Assembly: GCA_964460785.1 (NCBI GenBank)
Contig: CAYWQB010000003.1
Location: 186,001-250,000 of the forward strand
Source: CAYWQB01 sp964460785
Lineage (GTDB): Bacteria; Chlamydiota; Chlamydiia; Chlamydiales; CAYWQB01
Direction: 5' to 3'
DNA length: 64,000 nt
Both the position numbers and the translations under genes were made by a program. Under the pieces are notes generated by a model, which saw only the letters and a list, made by a program, of their open reading frames with translations, did no database searches and was not told where the DNA came from. Positions 52,971-61,889 of this stretch are shown here, in pieces (the first letter of the stretch is position 1; every line of letters begins with the position of its first letter).

Positions 52971-53429
52971 ATGTGTGATGGACGCCCCCTTGAATGTTCT
53001 GGCTGTCAAAAGAAAGCTGTATATCGCTATACATTTGTCTCTATGCAAAATACAGAGCAGATGGAGCTTTGTGAAAGCTGCCCTCTGCTAGCCAAAAAGC
53101 ATGCTCAAATTTCAAAAGATTCACAACTGCACATTCGTTGTTCCTCTTGTGGAACCTCTTGGGAGACAGTATGCGCTGAAGGGCTCCTAGGTTGTGCAAG
53201 TTGTTATGAGTCTTTCCAAGAGCAGCTCTACCTAGATCTAAATCAAAAGGGAGGACGTCAGCTCTCCTATAGAAAGGTTACGCCTTCCGCTTCGCCTCCT
53301 TTAATGGAGCTTGCAGCTCTGAAAGAAGCTCTACATGCGGCACTATCACAAGAGGCATACGAACATGCCGCCTCTTTGCGCGATAAGATTCAACAATTAC
53401 AGGCAAAGAATGACGTTGAAGTTAAATAG
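52971..53429 (+). CDS. mcsA: McsA-like zinc-finger activator protein
   Basis: 152 residues with four CxxC pairs (CSGC, CESC, CSSC, CASC within residues ~9-78), expected to bind zinc, and a C-terminal UVR-like helical hairpin (LKEALHAALSQEAYEHAASLRDKI is the conserved region, positions ~117-140). In Bacillus McsA activates the protein arginine kinase McsB and controls CtsR/ClpC. The 20-base overlap with the next gene fixes it as the mcsAB operon. In Chlamydia the same pair follows the frr-tRNA block. Confidence 0.9.
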   Translation: MCDGRPLECSGCQKKAVYRYTFVSMQNTEQMELCESCPLLAKKHAQISKDSQLHIRCSSCGTSWETVCAEGLLGCASCYESFQEQLYLDLNQKGGRQLSYRKVTPSASPPLMELAALKEALHAALSQEAYEHAASLRDKIQQLQAKNDVEVK

Positions 53430-54465
53430 TGCTTGCTGGAGCCGTAATCAGGAAAAAGTTTGGTTGCTTTCCTCCATAGAGTTACGCCGCAATCTGGAAG
53501 GATTTTTCTTTACAAGCCATTTACAGCCCCAGGCTAGACAGTCAATCCTTGAAGCCATTTGCGGGGCTTTACATAGTTTTTCTTCCTGTAAGGATAGCGC
53601 TCCTGCCTCTATACAAAACCTCTCTCAGGTAGAGAAAGAACACCTTTATGAGCACTTTTTGCTTTCTCCTCCTGAAGTTTGTTCGGAAAATCCAGAATCT
53701 TCATTTTTTTTATCTGCTCGCAACCAGCAGTTGATTCAAGTTCTTTCAACAGACCATTTACAAGCGCTGACCATGAGCCGAGGGAATGGGACCCTTTCGT
53801 TGTGGAGGCAAACACAGAGGTTGTCCCGCGCTCTTAATCGCTTGCTATCATTTGCTTTTAGTGAACAGTTTGGCTTTTTGACAGCCAAACCAGAGCTGTG
53901 TGGTACAGCGCTCATCATGCGCGCTTATCTGCATGTGCCTGCTATCCGCTTGTTAAAGGGGGATCATTCACATCTTCTTGCTGCTGATAATCGAACATGT
54001 ATCGAAGGGCTTGAGGGGCGGGAAGAGGGATTTATGGGAGATTTAGTGGTATTAAGAAACCGGATGACTTGGGGAGTTAGTGAGCAGGAAATCTTTGCTA
54101 GTCTGCAAAAGAAAGCATCTTCCATTGTAATTGAAGAAGAAAGCCTACGAAAGCAGGTTCAAAAGGAAAAGCCTCTTCGCTGCAGGGATCAAGTAGCTCG
54201 AGCACTGGCTCTTTTAAAAAGTGCAAAAACTCTGTCTTTAAAAGAGTCTTTTGATAGCCTTTCAGCCCTACGTTTGGGATTAGATATAGGATGGATTGAA
54301 GGGATGTCTCATAGTAAGTGTACACAATTATTATATGAGACGCGACGAGGAGCCATGTTCTCTAAGCGGGGGATCTCTCAAGTGAGTCCAGAAGAAGCTT
54401 CTCATATGCGAGCTCAATATTTCCATCGGCACTTGCAGCGTGTGCACCTGAGGAGGGGAATATGA
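53410..54465 (+). CDS. mcsB: McsB-like protein (ATP:guanido phosphotransferase fold), degenerate motifs
   Basis: 351 residues. The fold is recognisable from SSIELRRNLEGFFF (~21-34), LSTDHLQAL (~112-120), FGFLTAKPELCGTALIMRAYLHVPA (~154-178, quoted in parts: FGFLTAKP, CGTAL, AYLHVPA), LRNRMTWGVSEQEI, and the late LSALRLGLDIG. In active McsB these read SSRIRLARN, NEEDHLRIQ and FGYLTACPTNVGTG. Here the first-motif arginines are shifted or lost, the NEED carboxylates are absent, and the catalytic Cys position reads Lys with a Cys four residues later. It may be a pseudokinase or act only as a structural partner. The ATG at 53410, preceded by AGGCAAAGA, is preferred over the open frame further up. 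Confidence 0.85.
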   Translation: MTLKLNSACWSRNQEKVWLLSSIELRRNLEGFFFTSHLQPQARQSILEAICGALHSFSSCKDSAPASIQNLSQVEKEHLYEHFLLSPPEVCSENPESSFFLSARNQQLIQVLSTDHLQALTMSRGNGTLSLWRQTQRLSRALNRLLSFAFSEQFGFLTAKPELCGTALIMRAYLHVPAIRLLKGDHSHLLAADNRTCIEGLEGREEGFMGDLVVLRNRMTWGVSEQEIFASLQKKASSIVIEEESLRKQVQKEKPLRCRDQVARALALLKSAKTLSLKESFDSLSALRLGLDIGWIEGMSHSKCTQLLYETRRGAMFSKRGISQVSPEEASHMRAQYFHRHLQRVHLRRGI

Positions 54466-55823
54466 ATATCATCATTCTTGGGGCTGGAGAACTTGGCAAC
54501 TATGTGGCGGTAAAGCTTGCAGAAGAAGATTACAATGTCACATTGATTGATCGCGATGCCCATTCATTAGCAAAAGCTGCAAGCATTGGGGATGTAGCCA
54601 CGCATGAAGGGCATGGGGCAGATTGGGAGCTATTTGAAGAGCTCCTTGAGCTGGAGCCCGATGCCTTTTTTGCTTTAAGTGGAGAGGATGCCACGAACCT
54701 TGTCGCTTGTAGTTTAGCAAAAAATCTAGGTTACCCTTTAACTGTTGCGCGCCTACAGCAAAGTGACTACTCAAGTTCTGGTCGTCTAGACTTCAGTCGT
54801 CTATTTTATGTAGATCACTTTTTAAATCCCGATTTGCTTGTTGCACAATCCCTGTATAATACATTGGTGAACCGCGATTTTATTACGGTTGAAAACTTGG
54901 CCCATGGCTCTATTCAGCTAAGGACCATTGTCATTCCCTCGAAGTGGAAGCATGCAGAAATTAAATTGAAAGATCTGAAGCTACCTAGAAGAGTGATGAT
55001 CGGGCTTATCTATAGGGGAAAGCATAGCAGCGATGAGCGCCAAACAAAGCTTATTTTCCCCCATGGAGAAGATTGCCTGAAGCCTCATGATGAGGTGACC
55101 TTTGTCGGTGATACACGAGCGATTTTAAACCTTCATCAGTACATCGGGATGACGATCCATCCTTTAAAAGAGGTCGTGATTATTGGAGCATCTCCTGCAG
55201 CCTTTCACCTTGTGGAAATTTTGTTAGAAGCTGGAATCAAGGTGAAGGTGATTGAAAGAGAGGCAGCTGTCTGTGAGCGGCTTGTTGATCGCTATCCGCA
55301 AGCTGTCGTGATCAATCAAGATGCAACAAAAATTGACCATCTAAGAGCTGAAAGAATTGATCGTGCAGATGCATGTGTGATTTGTACAGCTGAAGATGAT
55401 GTCAACTTGCTTGTGGCTATTTTAGCAAAAGAGGTGGGGTGTGAAGATGTCATTGTCGGTATTTCAGATAGCTCCTACATCCCTGTTGTTGAGCGCTTAG
55501 GTCTTATGCATGTGCTTTCCTCAAGAGGGATTGCCAATAACCGCTTGAGAACGATCTTGAAACAAGAAAATGTCGCTTCTATGGTTTCTTTATATGAAAA
55601 TCGTGCGCAAGTTTTAGAAATTAAAGTTTCTGCAGGGTCCCCTTTGATTGGGATTCCTATTTCTGAATTGGGACCAAAGTTTCCAAGAGATTTCTTAATT
55701 TCTGCGATTCATAACCAAGGGAAAGTGACCATTGCGGATGGCCGCCAGACATTTTCTCCTGGAGATACTGTGGTCGCTATTTGTAACCCTCGGCTTGCTC
55801 GAGATATTGCACGGTTTTTTTAA
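54462..55823 (+). CDS. trkA: K+ uptake regulatory subunit TrkA
   Basis: 453 residues, two TrkA-N (RCK) plus TrkA-C units. The first Rossmann motif is IIILGAGELGNYVA with an acidic end LIDRD; the second begins VVIIGASPAAFHLVE, lacking the usual glycines, so only the first half may bind NAD(H). Peripheral gating ring of the Trk K+ channel. ATGA overlap with mcsB, and trkH follows 3 bases later. Confidence 0.94.
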   Translation: MNIIILGAGELGNYVAVKLAEEDYNVTLIDRDAHSLAKAASIGDVATHEGHGADWELFEELLELEPDAFFALSGEDATNLVACSLAKNLGYPLTVARLQQSDYSSSGRLDFSRLFYVDHFLNPDLLVAQSLYNTLVNRDFITVENLAHGSIQLRTIVIPSKWKHAEIKLKDLKLPRRVMIGLIYRGKHSSDERQTKLIFPHGEDCLKPHDEVTFVGDTRAILNLHQYIGMTIHPLKEVVIIGASPAAFHLVEILLEAGIKVKVIEREAAVCERLVDRYPQAVVINQDATKIDHLRAERIDRADACVICTAEDDVNLLVAILAKEVGCEDVIVGISDSSYIPVVERLGLMHVLSSRGIANNRLRTILKQENVASMVSLYENRAQVLEIKVSAGSPLIGIPISELGPKFPRDFLISAIHNQGKVTIADGRQTFSPGDTVVAICNPRLARDIARFF

Positions 55824-55826
55824 GGT

Positions 55827-57458
55827 ATGAACTGGAAAAGCATCTGCAACCTCTTTGGAAACTATCTACTGCTATTTTCTTTGCTTTTATGTGTGCCTCT
55901 AATTGTCGACCTATATTACTTATGGGGAGAGCGTGCTGCTCACCCTCAGCCATTTGCCTGGGATGCATTCATTGGCTCTTCTGTCATTACAGCGATTTCT
56001 GGAGGGGTTCTAAAAGTCATTGGGTATGGCAAAAAAGAGCAAGTTTATCGAAGAGAGGGGCTGTTTTTAGTCGCCATTATTTGGATGGTCTCTGGTATTT
56101 TTGGAGGGCTTCCCTATCTTTTATCCAATACGCTGGATAAGCCTGTCGATGCATATTTTGAGGCGATTTCTGGCTTTACGACAACAGGGGCCAGTGTCAT
56201 TGCTGCAAAAAAATATGACGATCAAGGAAAGGAAGTTCCTTATCAGTATACCTTCTCTAAGGAACCCCCTCTTACCTATACTTTTTATGGTACCGTAGAC
56301 TCTATCACAGTCGATAATCATACTTATCAAGGCGTTGAAGCTGTGAGTAAGTCGTTGCTCTTTTGGCGTAGTTTCACCCAGTGGCTAGGGGGGATGGGGA
56401 TTGTTGTACTTTTCGTTGCCATTCTTCCGGCACTAGGAGTTGGGGGAAAACGCCTATTTCAAGCAGAAGTTCCTGGCCCAGTCAAAGATGGGATCACTCC
56501 TAGGATCCGTCATACAGCGAGTTTGCTCTGGAAGCTGTATATTGTACTTAGTGTTTTACAAGTCTCTTTATTGATGTTTACCAATGAAGCGTTATCCCTT
56601 TATGAGGCAGTTACCATCACATTTTCCACAATTTCGACAGGTGGATTTTGTATTAAAGGAGCAAGCATTGCGGGTTTTCAATCCTCTGCAACAGAGTGGG
56701 TTATCATTGCATTTATGTTGGTGGGGAGTATTAACTTTTCTCTCTATTACTTCTTGATTCGAGGACAAATCTACAGGATCTTTCAAAAAGAGCTTATTGT
56801 ATACCTACTGGTAGTGGTCTGTGGGGCTCTATTTTGTTTTTGGCAGCTTTCTGGGTGGACTGTTCAACCTTTGAGTGGAGGTGAGCGTACACTGGAAGCA
56901 GGCTCTGCTCTACGTACAAGCGCATTTCAGTATATTTCAATGCTTACATCCACAGGGTTTGCTACGACAAACTATGATTTATGGCCTTATGTCGTGCAGG
57001 TTTTTCTTGTCTTAGCGATGTTTGTCGGCAGTATGGCAGGTTCTACGGGAGGGGGAATAAAAATAGCGCGGCACATCATTGTTTTAGATGTGATTCGTAG
57101 CAAGGTGCAGTCTATTTTCTCTCCTGAAAAAGTCCATTCTGTGCGAGGAGTCGATAGAACTGCACATCAGGAAGTTGCACAGACCGTGCTTTCTTATGTG
57201 ATTTTAATTTTGGTGATCGCTCTTATAGGCACCTTTTTACTAGTGCTTGATGGGATTGATCCCAATACAGCCTTCACAATGAATGCCTGTATGTTGAACA
57301 ATATTGGCGCTTCATTTGGGATGGCGGGACCGACAGATAGCTTTGCTTTTATGTCACCACTCGCTAAACTTTTTTGCACTTTTTTAATGGTTCTTGGTCG
57401 TTTAGAGCTATTTGCTTTATTGGTATTGCTAAGTCCTTCATTTTGGAGATTCCGCTGA
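55827..57458 (+). CDS. trkH: K+ uptake channel subunit TrkH
   Basis: 543 residues with about ten to twelve membrane segments and four selectivity-filter loops: SGFTTTGASVI, FSTISTGGFC, MLTSTGFATTNY and LNNIGASFG. GGMGIVVLFVAILPALGVGG is the conserved segment after the first loop, and GSMAGSTGGGIKI precedes the last pair. A non-typical ~60-residue periplasmic insert (from KKYDDQGKEVPYQYT onward) sits after the first filter. AAGG overlaps the trkA stop, so the two are coupled. Confidence 0.95.
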   Translation: MNWKSICNLFGNYLLLFSLLLCVPLIVDLYYLWGERAAHPQPFAWDAFIGSSVITAISGGVLKVIGYGKKEQVYRREGLFLVAIIWMVSGIFGGLPYLLSNTLDKPVDAYFEAISGFTTTGASVIAAKKYDDQGKEVPYQYTFSKEPPLTYTFYGTVDSITVDNHTYQGVEAVSKSLLFWRSFTQWLGGMGIVVLFVAILPALGVGGKRLFQAEVPGPVKDGITPRIRHTASLLWKLYIVLSVLQVSLLMFTNEALSLYEAVTITFSTISTGGFCIKGASIAGFQSSATEWVIIAFMLVGSINFSLYYFLIRGQIYRIFQKELIVYLLVVVCGALFCFWQLSGWTVQPLSGGERTLEAGSALRTSAFQYISMLTSTGFATTNYDLWPYVVQVFLVLAMFVGSMAGSTGGGIKIARHIIVLDVIRSKVQSIFSPEKVHSVRGVDRTAHQEVAQTVLSYVILILVIALIGTFLLVLDGIDPNTAFTMNACMLNNIGASFGMAGPTDSFAFMSPLAKLFCTFLMVLGRLELFALLVLLSPSFWRFR

Positions 57459-58277
57459 GTGAAATGGGTTCGATTTATCTTATCTCCTGAAGTGGATGCG
57501 CTTGAAGCGCGCTATTCCTTGAAGGAGAGAGGTCTTTTAGATATTGCCGAAATGGAAGATGCTCAAACTGGAGAAGTCAGCCTTCTTGGGCATTCTTCAG
57601 TCCCTTTTTGGGAAGAGGAGGAGCTCCCTTTTGCCTTGCAGATAGAAGACTTAGGTGAGGGGGAAATTTCCTGGCAAGAACAGTGGGAAGCGTCCCCCAA
57701 ATTTCGAGAGGGGCTGGTCCAGGTAGATTTATCTTCTTATGCCCTAGATGCAGAACCTTCTATATTATCTCTTCAGCCAGGCCCTGGTTTTGGAGACCTT
57801 TCTCATCCTACAACAGAGCTTGTATTACAGCTTATGGGTGAATACATCAAAGATCAGGTGGTCGTAGATTTAGGCTGTGGAAGTGGCATTTTAGCTTTAG
57901 CTGCCTCTGCAGCAGGAGCAAGGGAGGTGCATGCTGTGGATATTGATCCTTCTGCTTTACAGCATGCAGAAAAAAATGCTGAGCTAAATGCGCTTCAGTC
58001 TATTTCTTTTTCCTCTTCCTTCCCAGCTCTTCAGGCGGAAACCTCGACAGTGCTATGGAATATGATTTCATCTGAACAAGAGCAGGTATGGCCCTTTGTT
58101 GCAGCCCATACCACGCCCCATATGATATTTGTTGTCTCAGGGGTATTAGAAGATGATGCAGAAAATTATAGAACCCAAGCTCTTTCGAAAGGATGGCAGT
58201 TAGAAAAAATGCTCACCCTTTCAGGTTGGGCTGGGTTTGTTTTCTCTTACATTCCCCAAGAGCGCAATATGAGCTGA
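57459..58277 (+). CDS. prmA: PrmA-like ribosomal protein L11 methyltransferase
   Basis: 272 residues. Rossmann methyltransferase with DLGCGSGILALAASAAG (SAM motif I, ~140-156), HAVDIDPSALQHAEKNA, and the PrmA-like GPGFGDLSHPTT just before; canonical PrmA has GxAFGTGxHxTT, so the FGTG is changed to FGDL. The motif IV position reads LWNMISSE in place of NIL. Likely trimethylates L11 or is a related protein methyltransferase. GTG start 57459 follows the trkH stop directly; GGAG lies 11 bases upstream. Its end overlaps the opposite gene by 31 bases. Confidence 0.8.
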   Translation: MKWVRFILSPEVDALEARYSLKERGLLDIAEMEDAQTGEVSLLGHSSVPFWEEEELPFALQIEDLGEGEISWQEQWEASPKFREGLVQVDLSSYALDAEPSILSLQPGPGFGDLSHPTTELVLQLMGEYIKDQVVVDLGCGSGILALAASAAGAREVHAVDIDPSALQHAEKNAELNALQSISFSSSFPALQAETSTVLWNMISSEQEQVWPFVAAHTTPHMIFVVSGVLEDDAENYRTQALSKGWQLEKMLTLSGWAGFVFSYIPQERNMS

Positions 58278-59212
58278 TAGTCCTCATCAAGGTCTGAGGG
58301 GATACGCTCCTTTAAAGCAACAAACTGTGCATGCTTTTCTTTAGGTAAAAACTCACAGACCATCAAAAGGTAAGGAATGAGAGAGAGGTCAGCTTTCTTT
58401 AGTAAACTTTCTTCTTGTTCAAGTAGATCGAGTGCTGCGCTGGCTGCATGTTCATCTTGAAAGCCAACTAGGCAAAGGGCTGCATGCGCATTCTCTTGAG
58501 TGAAGGGAGGAGTCCGCATTGCTTGAATCAGGAACTCTTTGGCTGGCTCTCCAATCTGTTTGAGCGCATCATACACCTCTTCTTCAAACTCCGAAGATTC
58601 TGGGTCTTTTAGGAGAGAGAAGAGTGTTTGGATAGCTTTTGGTTCTTTCAAAATGCCTAAACATTGAATGAAATAGCGAGGGGCATGCCCATAACCTGGA
58701 GCAAGAGGATCATGAAAGGTTGAGGATTGTAGTGAGGTTAATAGAAGATCTGAAGCTTGGTTGCCTAAGGCTGTCAACTGGTTGATTTCTTCAACAGGGT
58801 GTTCCTTCTCAGAAAGAATTAGTTCTGCAAGCAGGCGGCCTACAGAGCCCTCTTCTCCTCTCTCACAAAGGTCTCGTAGGTCTTGATAAGCTTTTTTACA
58901 CTTTAAAACCCTTTCTGCATCTGCACCATTTAGAAAAAAAGGAGCAAGGTTTTCTCCTAGTTTTTCTTCTAATACAGCAAGCTCTTGAATCCTGGGCTCA
59001 TTGATTTCAGGGTCGCAGCCAAGCCCCCTGTCTAGGTAGTAGTTGAGCATCCATGTAAAGCTCCCAGAAAAGTGTGTCTCTCGGTGCATGAGAATCCACT
59101 TGTCTTCATTGTCGACTAAGGAGTGGTGAGGGTCTTCTACTTCACTGTCTAATCGGGCTTTTTGAATGTCATCAAGTTCATCATTGAGTAGGTCATCAAA
59201 TGAAGAGGTCAT
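58247..59212 (-). CDS. HEAT-repeat-like protein of unknown function
   Basis: 321 residues, acidic and helical. The second half shows HEAT-like helical pairs (LKEPKAIQTLFSLLKDPES, EEEVYDALKQIGEPAKEFLIQAM, ENAHAALCLVGFQDEHAASAAL), often used as a protein-binding scaffold. No signal peptide or membrane segment. It overlaps the lipA stop by ATGA, so it is in the lpd-lipA operon. Function not recognised. Confidence 0.72.
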   Translation of the reverse strand: MTSSFDDLLNDELDDIQKARLDSEVEDPHHSLVDNEDKWILMHRETHFSGSFTWMLNYYLDRGLGCDPEINEPRIQELAVLEEKLGENLAPFFLNGADAERVLKCKKAYQDLRDLCERGEEGSVGRLLAELILSEKEHPVEEINQLTALGNQASDLLLTSLQSSTFHDPLAPGYGHAPRYFIQCLGILKEPKAIQTLFSLLKDPESSEFEEEVYDALKQIGEPAKEFLIQAMRTPPFTQENAHAALCLVGFQDEHAASAALDLLEQEESLLKKADLSLIPYLLMVCEFLPKEKHAQFVALKERIPSDLDEDYQLILRSWGM

Positions 59213-60162
59213 AGTTCGTTTGCTTCCTGCATATTGAGTTTTGTTAAGGCTTGGTCTGCATTGTAGCTTGACCGTACAAAGGGGCCACAGTACATATAAG
59301 AAAAACCAAGCTCGTATCCATACGTTTCATAGTGTTTAAACTGCTCTGGGGGAATGAAGGCATGTACCCGCGCTTTTTTTCGGTCAGGCTGCAAGTACTG
59401 GCCAATAGTAATGATATCCACTCCAGAAGTGCGCAAATCTCTTAAAGCTTGCTCAACTTGCTCAGGAGTTTCTCCGAGTCCTACCATTAAACCACTTTTT
59501 ACAGGCATGTCCGGTTGTATTTTTTTTACAAAGGAAAGGACTTCTAACGAGCGTTCATAAGTAGCTTTGTGTCGAATAGAGGGGGTGCGCTCTCGCACGG
59601 TTTCTAGGTTGTGATTGAAAATATCAGGGCCCGCTGAGAGAACAGTTTGAAGAGCCTCTTCATTGCCTTCAAAATCTGAAGTTAGCACTTCAATAGTCGA
59701 AGAGGGGCTTTTTGCTTTAATAGCTTGAATGATCTTTGCCAGCTGTAAAGCTCCGCCATCAGCTAAATCATCGCGAGCAACCATCGTCAGTACGGCATGT
59801 TTGAGGCCAAGCGCATGCACAGAGTGTGCCACACGCATTGGCTCAGCCTCATCTAACGGAGGAGGGGTTGTCATGTGTGACACACTACAAAACCCACAGT
59901 TCCTTGTGCAGTCTTTACCTAGCGTCAGAAAGGTCGCTGTTTTCTTTGAGTAGCACTCCAAGCGATTGGGACACTTTGCCTCTTCACAGACCGTGTGGAG
60001 CTGATTTTTATCGATAACTTGCTTCGTTTCCCAAAAATCAGCTTTATGAGGAAGGGGGCGATGAAGCCATGAAGGAAAGCGACCCTTTGATCCAGCCTCA
60101 GGGTTTTTAGGTAAGTGGTTGCGCTTGGCTTTGGGGCGGACGTCAAAAGCCTCTTCGCTCAT
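59209..60162 (-). CDS. lipA: Lipoyl synthase
   Basis: 317 residues, radical-SAM enzyme inserting two sulfurs into octanoyl groups on E2 and GcvH. The auxiliary cluster motif CEEAKCPNRLEC (CX4CX5C) and radical-SAM motif CTRNCGFC (CX3CX2C) are both intact, and the C-terminal RSSYNA serine motif is present. It needs Fe-S clusters from the Suf system found 18 kb away. ATGA overlaps on both sides tie it to lpd and the HEAT gene. Confidence 0.96.
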   Translation of the reverse strand: MSEEAFDVRPKAKRNHLPKNPEAGSKGRFPSWLHRPLPHKADFWETKQVIDKNQLHTVCEEAKCPNRLECYSKKTATFLTLGKDCTRNCGFCSVSHMTTPPPLDEAEPMRVAHSVHALGLKHAVLTMVARDDLADGGALQLAKIIQAIKAKSPSSTIEVLTSDFEGNEEALQTVLSAGPDIFNHNLETVRERTPSIRHKATYERSLEVLSFVKKIQPDMPVKSGLMVGLGETPEQVEQALRDLRTSGVDIITIGQYLQPDRKKARVHAFIPPEQFKHYETYGYELGFSYMYCGPFVRSSYNADQALTKLNMQEANEL

Positions 60163-61562
60163 CTTTTCCCCCTTTTGGGAGGTAGGTGGAGGCCAGATCC
60201 CATGGCTTCAAGAGTAGATTCTAACCAAGCTTCAGAAAGGGTGGGGTGAGCATGGACTGTTTCAGCAAGACACGCGTCGGTTAATTCATTATTGATCGCG
60301 ATCGTCATTTCTGCAATGAGTACAGAGGCCTGATCTCCCATGACTTGGGCTCCAAGAATTTGCCCTGTTTCTTTATCTAAAATAACCTGAGCAAAACCTT
60401 CTGTTTCACTTGTGGCCTGAGACTTGCCAAGGGCTTGGAAAGGGAAAGCCCCTTTCTCTGCAGGGATGCCTTTTTCTAAAGCTTCTTCATAACTCATCCC
60501 AACGCTAGCTACTTCGGGGCGCGTGAAAGTGACAGAAGGGATAGCATGGTAGTGCATATGGCTGCGCTTCCCAAGCGCATGATCGACGGCTACAATCCCC
60601 TGGTGAGAGGCTACGTGAGCGAGCAGCCACTTGCCCGTAATATCTCCAATAGCATAGATGTTAGAGATATTGGTTTGCATGTGCTCATTGACTTCAATAA
60701 AACCTCGTTGATCAAGTAGCACGCCTGCTTTATCAAGGCCTACTTCTTTAACATTCATGCTGCGGCCTACAGCCACTAGAGCCACTTCTGCTTCAATTTT
60801 CTCTTTGTTAGAGAGGCGAACAGACACTCCTTTTTTGCTTTTATCAATCCCTTCAACCATCGCTCCAGTGAGAACTGTGATCCCTCGCTTTTCAAATGAG
60901 GTGCGCAAGGCTTTTGATAGATCAACCGCTTCCATAGGGATTAAGTGATCTAATGCTTCGATCACTGTTACTTTTACACCAAGATCGTGGTACATAGAGG
61001 CAAATTCACAGCCAATGACTCCCCCTCCAATAATCGCAATGGATTTAGGGAGCTCAGTTCTTGCTAAAAGAGAGGTCGAAGAGAGAATCTGCTGATCATC
61101 AAAGGGGAAAGCCGCAATATTTTTAGGCTCAGACCCTGTAGCTAGAATGATTGTTGGAGCAGAAAGAAGAGCAGGATTGTCTCCTAAAACTTTTACTGTT
61201 TCTGCATCGACAAGCTTTCCTTCACCCTTGAAGACATGGATCTTATTGGCTGCGACTAAACCCTCAAGGCCTTTACGCATGCGGTTGACCACTTTATCCT
61301 TACCTGCAGCCATCTTTTCAAAGGAGAAGCTGGGCTTTTTGACCTCGATACCTTCGCTATCAAGGTGGTGGAGCTGGTGCCAGAGGTGGGCTTTATGAAT
61401 TAATGCTTTTGAGGGGATACAACCGCGGTTTAGGCAGGTGCCTCCAAGGTCTCCCTTTTCAATAAGCGCTACTTTTTTGCCATTAGAAGCTGCGCGGATT
61501 GCTGCAATATAGCCTCCAGGTCCTCCACCAATGACAATAAAATCAAATAAATCTTTTTTCAT
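60159..61562 (-). CDS. lpd: Dihydrolipoamide dehydrogenase (E3)
   Basis: 467 residues. FAD motif VIGGGPGGYIAAIRAA, redox disulfide GGTCLNRGCIPSKALIH, NAD motif IAIIGGGVIGCEFAS, second FAD motif NIYAIGDITG and C-terminal His-Glu pair in AETVHAHPTLSEA. Reoxidises lipoamide for pyruvate and 2-oxoglutarate dehydrogenase. In Chlamydia lpdA and lipA are also neighbours, but there they are next to sctJ; here the blocks are ~23 kb apart. Confidence 0.96.
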   Translation of the reverse strand: MKKDLFDFIVIGGGPGGYIAAIRAASNGKKVALIEKGDLGGTCLNRGCIPSKALIHKAHLWHQLHHLDSEGIEVKKPSFSFEKMAAGKDKVVNRMRKGLEGLVAANKIHVFKGEGKLVDAETVKVLGDNPALLSAPTIILATGSEPKNIAAFPFDDQQILSSTSLLARTELPKSIAIIGGGVIGCEFASMYHDLGVKVTVIEALDHLIPMEAVDLSKALRTSFEKRGITVLTGAMVEGIDKSKKGVSVRLSNKEKIEAEVALVAVGRSMNVKEVGLDKAGVLLDQRGFIEVNEHMQTNISNIYAIGDITGKWLLAHVASHQGIVAVDHALGKRSHMHYHAIPSVTFTRPEVASVGMSYEEALEKGIPAEKGAFPFQALGKSQATSETEGFAQVILDKETGQILGAQVMGDQASVLIAEMTIAINNELTDACLAETVHAHPTLSEAWLESTLEAMGSGLHLPPKRGKR

Positions 61563-61579
61563 AGCCCAGCCTTCGTGTT

Positions 61580-61756
61580 TTAGGAGTGCACAATCTTATG
61601 AACAAGCCGCAAAATGGAAAAGGAAAAGATCACGACCCCCCCTGCAGCGACAAAAAAAGAGGTGGCTGTTGGTAGGCGTGTATATAGAATCCAGATGATA
61701 ATCACGTTGAGCAGGCAAAAAAGAGCCCGCAACATACCTAGATTTTGCAGCTTCAT
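61580..61756 (-). CDS. 58-residue two-helix membrane protein upstream of lpd
   Basis: ATG at 61756 follows AAAGGGGAC by 5 bases and opens 58 codons ending at TAA 61580-61582. The product has two hydrophobic helices (ALFCLLNVIIIWILYT; SFFVAAGGVVIFSFSIL) with a short polar turn, and a basic end. It lies 17 bases before the lpd start on the same strand, so probably the first gene of that operon. No family recognised. The opposite-strand frame over this region looks like a shadow. Confidence 0.6.
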   Translation of the reverse strand: MKLQNLGMLRALFCLLNVIIIWILYTRLPTATSFFVAAGGVVIFSFSILRLVHKIVHS

Positions 61757-61889
61757 CTACAGTCCCCTTTTAAGGAAAGGTTCTATGATAACATGAAAGG
61801 GCAAGTGAAAACAAGCAGCGAGAGCTAGATAAAATTTCTTGAAGAAAAACCCCTATAGGAGAATAGAATCCCCCAGAGGGAGGTAATGT

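Noticed and set aside
53335..53409. N-terminal extension of mcsB inside mcsA
   Set aside because: Sequence is out-of-frame mcsA; ATG 53410 has a ribosome site and gives the family start.
61614..61796. 60-codon plus-strand frame
   Set aside because: Antisense to the better-supported 58-residue membrane gene and without a ribosome site.
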